Positions 57,291-64,000 of a stretch of DNA of 64,000 nucleotides are shown piece after piece. The notes under the pieces were generated by a model. It made no database searches. It was given only the letters and a program-made list of their open reading frames with translations, and was not told the DNA's origin. Source of the DNA: Lates calcarifer (Eukaryota > Chordata > Actinopteri > Centropomidae). Location: the NCBI RefSeq assembly GCF_001640805.2, contig NC_066835.1, positions 4,795,434 through 4,859,433 of the forward strand. The letters run 5' to 3'. Position numbers and translations under genes: made by a program. Each line of letters starts with the position of its first letter. Within the stretch, counting starts at the first letter, position 1.

Positions 57291-60200
57291 TTACATGCAT
57301 TTCAGTAAAATGAGACAATGATCTTGACTTTGCAGATGATCAGTTATATCACTCTAGTGTCAAATCACAGAAACCTCCGGTCTGTTTCAATGTACTGAAA
57401 AACTAGGGCTGGGCAACATATATCTAATGAATTAGATTAATACAAGTTTAAGTTTGTGACAAATGTGAAAAATGGCTAAACCACCTAATTCCTCTGCTGT
57501 CACTCAACTGCCAGCAGATCTCTGCAGTTACAGAAGTAACACAGGCTTTTGCAGTTTCCTTGGAGACACTTGCACATCTTAGCTTTGCTGGTCAACAACA
57601 AGCTTGAGTAATGGCAGCCACAGCCGCAGAAGGTGACAAATGACAAAGAAAGGTAGCCGCGTTACGTCACTGATACGGAAATGGTTCAGTTTTGTAATAT
57701 CCAACCTGATACACACCACCATGCCGCGTCAAGTTTGTAAAAACTCCACAGCATTTCCCATACATAGGATCTATGTGGGCAGTCAGATCCACCCAGGTAG
57801 ATAAAATCAGTCACTCAGTTTCAACATAGGCAAATCTAACATCAGAAGCCCTTATTTCACTCTTTTCAAAGAGAGGCTACTGACTCCAGACGCCTCCATT
57901 GGGATGCAGAGAGATCAAAATGACATCAACCCTCCATCACCCTCCTGGAAATAGAGCATACAAGCCAACTGTTAATGGAGTTAGTAAGTATGATGTAAAA
58001 CTGAATTTCAGTAAATCACTATTCTTTACAGACAATTGTGATGCATCTTAACTAATTCTAACATGTTTATAAAGTGAACTTGTAGATATTTAATTGAGAA
58101 TATGCAGTTTGGCGTCTTTTCTAACAACTTATCAACATACTGACATTAGTTAACTTTTCTCTCATTGACATTAAGCTAGCATTTGAGTCTACCAACCAGC
58201 TGCAAGTATAATAAAGTCATGGCTCCCACACTGCATTGTTCTGTTGTACTAGTGACATTGCCTCGCTCCATCTCTTCTGCGTTTGGTGTAGCTTCTATGA
58301 CAAAGCCCCACCCACACATTCCTGTCTCTCTCCTTTGCGGATAAATGAACACAGGTGCCACCATTAATGAAAGTTTTTGTGTTTTCTTCTGTCTTGGGTC
58401 TTTTTCTTCTCTGTAGCTGTGAGACTTCAGGTACTCCGGTATGTTCTTTGTTCCACCACGCTCACTGTCACATATTATATCTACCTGCTTCTCCCTTTTT
58501 CTTGTTCTTTCCAGGCAATAGTTTGCTACTCTGTACCTCTTTGTTTTTCTTGACTCGCCAATGAACACACGGACGCATGCTCGTTTCGTGTGTTTCACAC
58601 ACAGAGACACATACACACACGTGTACGCTCGGCTCTTTTCCTGGCACTCAGTTGATGCAAGGTGTAAAACATGAGATAATGGCAGCATTTCATAAATAAT
58701 GCAAAAGAAGAGTCGGGTGCCTCTGTGTGTGTGTTGTATGTGTTGATTTTGTGTGCGTGTGTGTTTCCATATCATCCAAGAGTGAGACTGCCCTGTCAGC
58801 ACTACCCACTCCTCCTCCCCAGCGCCTCCCTGACATCGAAAAGAGACCCCAAGATACCGGTTTAATCCCCTCTCTCCCTCCCTCCGTCTTCCTTTCTTTC
58901 TTCCGCGCAAACATACGTGTGACACACACACTCACCTCCACACACATGCATTGCTCAGACACCCTCCATCAGGTTTTAATCTCAGCAGCAGTGCTCTTGC
59001 AGCGTGCTCCTCCTTCCCCACTGGCTGAGAGAGAGGAAAAATATAGAGGAGACAAATGACTCATTTTATGGTGCAGGAAAATTACCGCCTAAGAGATATT
59101 ACAAGGTGTATGTATACATTTATTGTAGGGGAAGATGAGATTTAGAGTGCATCTGTGTGAGAGAATAACAAATAATAGGAGAGAGAGACAAAGTGTGCAT
59201 GTGTGGCTGTTTTGCAAATGAGAATGTCTTGGCTTGGCTGAATAACAGTTGTTCGGAGCCCTGTGCAGATGGCTTCACATGCAGCGTATAGTGTATTGTA
59301 TAGTGTATATGGTCGCACATGCCTCCAGGACACATTCGAATCGATCGACAACGGAGGAGGATGATGAGGAAGAGGAAGCAACAGTGAAAATCTATTGCCG
59401 CGTGCAACATATCTGTTCCCTCTATGAGAAAAATGCACTCCAGCAGCTTCTTGGTTCATTGGCTTGGCCCAGGAGGGAAGACATTACGGGTGTGATGTGG
59501 GACCTTTTTCGATCAGGCCTGTTCTCAATGTGCTTGCTTGGGCCAGCCCAGAAGGTTGCACAGATGCTTAGCACAAGCAAAACCAGAGATGAAGAGTGAT
59601 GCAGTGATTCAGTTAGCAAATGGATGTTTACTCTTGTTTTAGTCTGCACCAATATATCTGTGTTAACTGCTTCCATGCAGAAGTGATCTGACTGATTAAT
59701 TGCCAAAGTACATTTCGAACCGTTCATACAGCATATACTGGTATTTCAAATTAGTCTATATATCTTGTTTGTTTGTTTGTTGTGCCTTTCAAGGTTTCAT
59801 GGTTAAGGTTCGGTTGAGTTTAGACGACTGAACTTTCTAAACCAATGGGAGATGGGATGTAAATTACCCAGTATCCTAGAAATGATGTTCCATATCGTAA
59901 GATGTTATGTACAGTAGCAGCATAATGTAAGGGTGTGGAGTTTGGGGTGGTGCATGGGTGTGCTGCAAGTCAGATTTTCACGTGGAAGAACAGAATTTGC
60001 TTCGTGTAATTAATGTTTGCCTTTTTGTTAACTGTAACCATAAGCTTTCTAACCTTAAAGCAACTTAAAGCTCATGACTTAACAGAATGTATCTCATTTG
60101 TTCAATCTGTAAAAGTGTAAAAATGACATGTTCTGTTTTTTAAGGGAGGTCAAGCTAACTGCATGCTGGCTTTATATATAATAGACAGGTATGACAGTGG

Positions 60201-62359
60201 TATTGATCTTTTCATCTAACTCTGTCATGAACCAGCATATTTCCCCTAATGACCAACTACTGCTCTAACCAAGAATTTAAGTTGCCTAACTGTAACCATA
60301 CTGTAACCATTATTTAACTGCTATACCTATAGTCTTTCCCATTTTAAGCATTTTAATAAACTTGTTTTTGTCATGAGGGCAATCTCACTGTTTTCATTTT
60401 CGCCTTTCATCACATTGGTGGGAGTCAGAATTTGTGGACTTTAAGATTGTGCTTCCAGTATCAGAACCATCTCCAGAGATCTCCAGTGGACTTGTTAGTT
60501 AACCTTTAGTTAACCTGTCTTGCATATCTGCACAACCAACAGAAACAGTTGTCTTGATGTGCTCTCTTTTAAATGGAGGAGTCATTATTTGAGTGCTGTT
60601 TATCTGGACATTATCCAGGTTATAATATTACATTACCAGGCTATTATCTGTTTGATTTGTGTAATTATTATTTATTGACTGCATTAGACCTCTGACATTT
60701 CATTGGGTGGGTGCCACACTTACTGAACTGATGGCAAGTGTGATGGTACCTTTGATTTGATGTCAAATTTACACTGTTACTGCTTCAAACTGAAGCATTG
60801 TATATGCAATATACATACTCACTTAGATCGCTTAAAATTGCTCCTGATTTGCTCCCTGTTTCATTGATATACACAGCTACAGTTCTATTTGATCTCTTAA
60901 CGTTTTTACTGGTGCTATTTTTGTAACTAATTGACTGTCAGTCTTTTAAGTTCATGTAAGAAACTTTTGATCTTCAGTTGATTTAAACAGAAATCTTAGA
61001 ATACGTACTGAATGTTTCTGCCGCAGTAGTTGATGACTGTCACTGGCCATCATATCACCACCTCAATATTTTGATGTACTGCTTTATAATACGCATAAGT
61101 TCCTATTGTGAAAGCATAAAAATACTCTCTAAATGCCATATTTTGCTCTGCAGTTTTCTGATGATTAATTTGACTCAGAAACCACACTACCCTGCCTCAG
61201 CAGAAACAGAGAGGAGCTCAAATGAACAGGTCCCGACCTCCTAATCTTCCAGTCATGAAAAAAAGAATGCGCTACAAGGTTCCTTTTGAATTCATTTATC
61301 TCCGTGACTTTCTGAGTTTTCTTTTGCAGAAACTAAATGAAAAAAGCCTGTGAAGAAATATATATCTGAGCAAAGAAAAGCCTTTTGAAAAGTTTATTTT
61401 CAGAGTGAGGCAGGCGAGTTGGTGCTGGTTTCATGTTCTGTTTTTAGTGTTTCAACAGACATACTGGACTCTGCTTGTACAAACAACAGCTGCGGTTTGA
61501 ACTGCTCCGTAGATGGATGTCATGGTCCGTACATCTGAATGACAGGAAGGCTGCTTATCGATGTTCCTCATCACCAGGCTACTGACATCTGTCACCTTCA
61601 GTCTTTCTCCTTCTCTCTCCCCGCCTCTCCCTCTTTCTGCCTCCCTAACACACACCTACACACACTCGCACACATGCACACACTGTTCTGCTAGCGCCGA
61701 GTCCCCACTTCCAAAGCATCTCTGCCACTTATCTCTCTCATCACTCAAACCGTTCGCAGTAGCACTCCTCCTTCCTCTGCAGCACAGGGGAATGAAAAGA
61801 AGGAGACGGGCGAAAAGGGAAAGGGAAGAGAGAGGGGACGATTCATTCATTCAGGAGGCCTCATATGTTCTGAAAGGTGCTGCTTTGGCAGCAAAAACTT
61901 TCCTCTGACACGTGTCCAATTGATACTTTGAAATGGCTGCCCACTCAGCAGAAGTGATGGGACAATTCCCCTCGTCTGCAGATTGGGAGATGAGAGTGTG
62001 ATGTTAAGGAAGAGAGAGCGATGGAACTGCCGCCGCCGGCTGAAAAACTCAAGATATCACCTGCAGACATTGTCGGAGGGTTGTTTTATCGATTTTTATC
62101 CACTTCCCCCTCATCATCGTCAATGTCGCCCGCGCTGTCAGCCCCTCTGCCGTCATCACCATCATTATTTGCACAAGTGTCAGTCATCATCAGCATCATC
62201 GTCATTTCCTTCATAATCATCTCTCATCAGCGTTTGTAGTGATTTAATGTACATAACTGATAAAGTTTTACTGTTTTACAGACACTAGTTAAGATAGAGT
62301 GTTACTGTACATTTAGTCCTGTTGTTGAGTGGAGAAACATAACGCATGACGTAGATGAT
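57291..62359. other. Non-coding stretch, no gene seen
   Basis: The longest open frame of the window (58,931-58,176, minus, 251 codons) lies here, but it is dominated by purine-rich and CA/TG-derived composition and has no domain. A (TTTG)n run lies near 59,766-59,781. The pyrimidine-rich and GC-richer zone at 61.57-62.15 kb could be promoter-like, but nothing decisive is seen. Confidence 0.35.
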
Positions 62360-62576
62360 CCTACAGGTGCAAGAGGTTGGTTGGCTGATATGAAAATGAT
62401 GTGAATCATATGATCGAACCTTCACAGTCACCAGAGTCAACCCAGCTGAAGACCTGTAGGAAACTTTGGAGCTATATGTTAAACAGAACTCTCTTAGCAC
62501 CATCTTAAAAACACCAGATACAGGTAATGTCTCTCTGAAAAATGGTGTTTATTCCTCAAGTAAGTTCCACAGACAG
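62360..62576 (+). mobile_element. Tc1-like transposon relic, copy 2
   Basis: AAATGATGTGAATCATATGA, TTCACAGTCACCAGAGTCAA, CCCAGCTGAAGACCTGTAGG and GCTATATGTTAAACAGAACTC align in order with copy 1 at 11.74-11.85 kb. This copy also keeps the following segment (AAAACACCAGATACAGG to AGTAAGTTCCACAGAC) that copy 1 lacks. The transposase frame is destroyed. It stops abruptly at about 62,576, where a SINE-like head begins. Confidence 0.7.
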
Positions 62577-62700
62577 GGTGCCTGGCTGGCTCAAGGGTTA
62601 AGGATCCTGAACCACAACATCCCTGGTTTGCATCCAGCCAGAACTGCATTTAAAATGCCCAAGTCTTAAGGCTAAGGAGCCCTGCAGTGGCCCAGCTCAT
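62577..62700 (+). mobile_element. tRNA-derived SINE head (probable)
   Basis: The A-box-like TGGCTCAAGGG (62,587-62,597) and B-box-like GGTTTGCATCC (62,625-62,635) are 38 nt apart, as in an RNA polymerase III promoter. The sequence between them does not fold as a sound tRNA, so this is a diverged SINE rather than a tRNA gene. The 3' limit is uncertain. Confidence 0.5.
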
Positions 62701-63829
62701 TACACACTTTAGGCTCTACTTCCCCAAACTAGGACATAAATGTTGATGGATGTGACCACAGCTAATAGCACAGACACTGAATACATTATTAGTAGGAAGA
62801 ATACAGAGTCAGCAGGTCGACTTGGGCAAGCTTCAGTAATGACCAATTACATACAGTAAGAGCTTAATATGTGAACGCCTTTAAAAGCATTAGACATTAA
62901 ACATTAGATGTATAGGTTTCTGAAAGAAGAGACAAATTTCACTTATCAGTAAAAGTTCCAAACAACAATGATTCATTCAGATTTTTTGCATATTGTATAA
63001 AATATCTATATTGTCAAAATCTAGTTATTACAACTAAAACATTAAAATGTGTTTCCGTTATTGCTTTTTATCTTATTTTGTTATCACTCGAGCAGCTAGA
63101 GTGGGTGCATTCTGTCAGTGATATGAATATGCTTTCAAAAACATAAGGCAACTAGGATGTAGCCACTGCAGCGGATATTCTATGATGTGATCATTGTGGC
63201 ACAATGGCAAATTTGCTGTAATAACCCTCCTGTCATGACAGAAAAGTATTTTGAGCCTTCAGATTATTTCATGGTTGAACTGTTTATTTGTCATTTTCTG
63301 TAGCTACACTTGTTTAAGTTGCCTGGTGGAGTTTCTTTAAAATGCAGTTTGAAGTTTGATTATCAGCACCACTGATAATGTCCACATTGTCTCCACTCAT
63401 CGCTGCTAAAAATGTAATTGTAATTTTAACTTCACTGATGTCACAGTTTAGTATTGCAGCACTACAGGAAAAGCCTGAACTATTGTAACTTAAACAAGAT
63501 GAACCCACCATACGAGAATTCCAGTTGCATTGCAATCACCTTCCTTGCCTTTTTCCTACTAACAAACTCAGCACCAGGAGCTGTGTTATTTTGTCCAGAA
63601 GCACTGGTGTGTGTCAATACTTTTATTTCAAATCTATTTTTGTCAGACCCTAACTCATTTCTGTGCAGCAGGTCATGCTCTAATGACATTTTAAACAGGG
63701 TGACATTAAGCTGGAAAGAATGTACTGGCAAAATATATATTTTTAAAGTAATAACTAAAAAGACAGTCCATAATTACACTTAAAGGCTAAACTATGATTT
63801 TTGAATCCTATAGAGTAAAACAGCACGCA
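62701..63829. other. Non-coding stretch, no gene seen
   Basis: Overlapping open frames of 70-110 codons at 63.3-63.8 kb on both strands show no recognisable domain. Confidence 0.35.
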
Positions 63830-63960
63830 CCAACAGCTCTATATGAGCATGCTAACATGTTCAAAATGACAATGCTAACATGCTTGTTTAGCAGGTATAA
63901 TTTTTTACCATGTTCACCATATTTAGCGTCTTAGCATGCTAACATTTGCTGATTAGAAAA
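63830..63960 (-). mobile_element. Dispersed repeat family B, terminal fragment
   Basis: It contains GAGCATGCTAACATGTTC, GACAATGCTAACATGCTTG, TTTAGCAGGTATAATTTTTTA and CTTAGCATGCTAACATTTGC. This is the reverse orientation of the GCTAA-rich end of the long copy at 54.6-55.1 kb, with parts that copy has lost. Confidence 0.6.
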
Positions 63961-64000
63961 TATAATTGATTATTAAGTTTGTCCATTGAGTACTGGACAA

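Noticed and set aside
58176..58931. The longest open frame of the window, 251 codons on the minus strand
   Set aside because: Its composition is driven by purine-rich and CA/TG-like sequence, with Arg/Lys/Glu-rich and CVRV/YVSLCV-like runs. It has no domain, and shorter frames overlap it on both strands. Length alone does not support a gene.
59120..59727. Several overlapping frames of 96-116 codons on both strands
   Set aside because: They overlap mutually and lack domains. The acidic run on the plus strand comes from a GA-rich stretch.
62577..62660. A functional tRNA gene
   Set aside because: The A- and B-box motifs are present but degenerate (TTTGCA in place of TTCGAN). The arms do not pair as a tRNA cloverleaf, so a SINE head is the better reading.
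1..64000. CRISPR arrays, bacterial operons, riboswitches or phage genes
   Set aside because: The sequence is clearly vertebrate: spliced lectin, LINE and Tc1 elements, CA repeats. No regularly spaced direct repeats of CRISPR type and no prokaryotic coding density were seen.

Overview
The window reads as gene-poor, AT-rich fish DNA, most likely a percomorph-type teleost. Three things point there. First, the only recognisable gene remnant is a fish-style tandem C-type lectin whose internal intron is just 114 bp. Second, the repeats are ones I recognise as typical of teleost genomes: an L2-type LINE end, Tc1-like relics, a palindromic MITE family and tRNA-like SINE heads. Third, CA/TG microsatellites are abundant. 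Family names for repeats rest on remembered consensus sequences, not on a search.

Layout. 0-7 kb holds a palindromic MITE copy, a perfect 22-bp hairpin, a LINE tail, a short interstitial telomere tract and a 248-bp inverted-repeat element. 7.8-8.6 kb (minus strand) is a two-exon C-type lectin pseudogene with three premature stops and one frameshift; a doubtful upstream exon lies at 9.5 kb. 11.7 kb and 62.4 kb carry two decayed Tc1-like transposons in the same orientation. 15.3-17.3 kb has the end of an L2-like LINE and an internally deleted reverse-transcriptase fragment. 23.13-23.83 kb is a GC-rich solo LTR with a perfect 5-bp target duplication. 26-34 kb is rich in microsatellites and contains a complete palindromic MITE whose right arm was split by a 637-bp insertion flanked by an 8-bp duplication. 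40 kb has two related palindromic elements around a near-perfect 63-nt hairpin. 43-49 kb has an inverted pair of a dispersed repeat and further MITEs. 50.6-51.9 kb is a cluster of TG/CA tracts. 54-57 kb has two unproven minus-strand exon candidates. 57-64 kb is mostly anonymous, apart from the second Tc1 relic, which abuts a SINE head.

No intact protein-coding gene, rRNA, functional tRNA, CRISPR array or bacterial-type operon is supported. The window could be intergenic or could sit inside large introns; the sequence alone does not decide. The biology visible is mainly layered transposon insertion and decay plus the death of one immune-type lectin gene. I found nothing I would call a new system. 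The best leads are the unidentified 637-bp insert, the perfect hairpin at 471-523, and the two minus-strand exon candidates at 54.3 and 57.1 kb.
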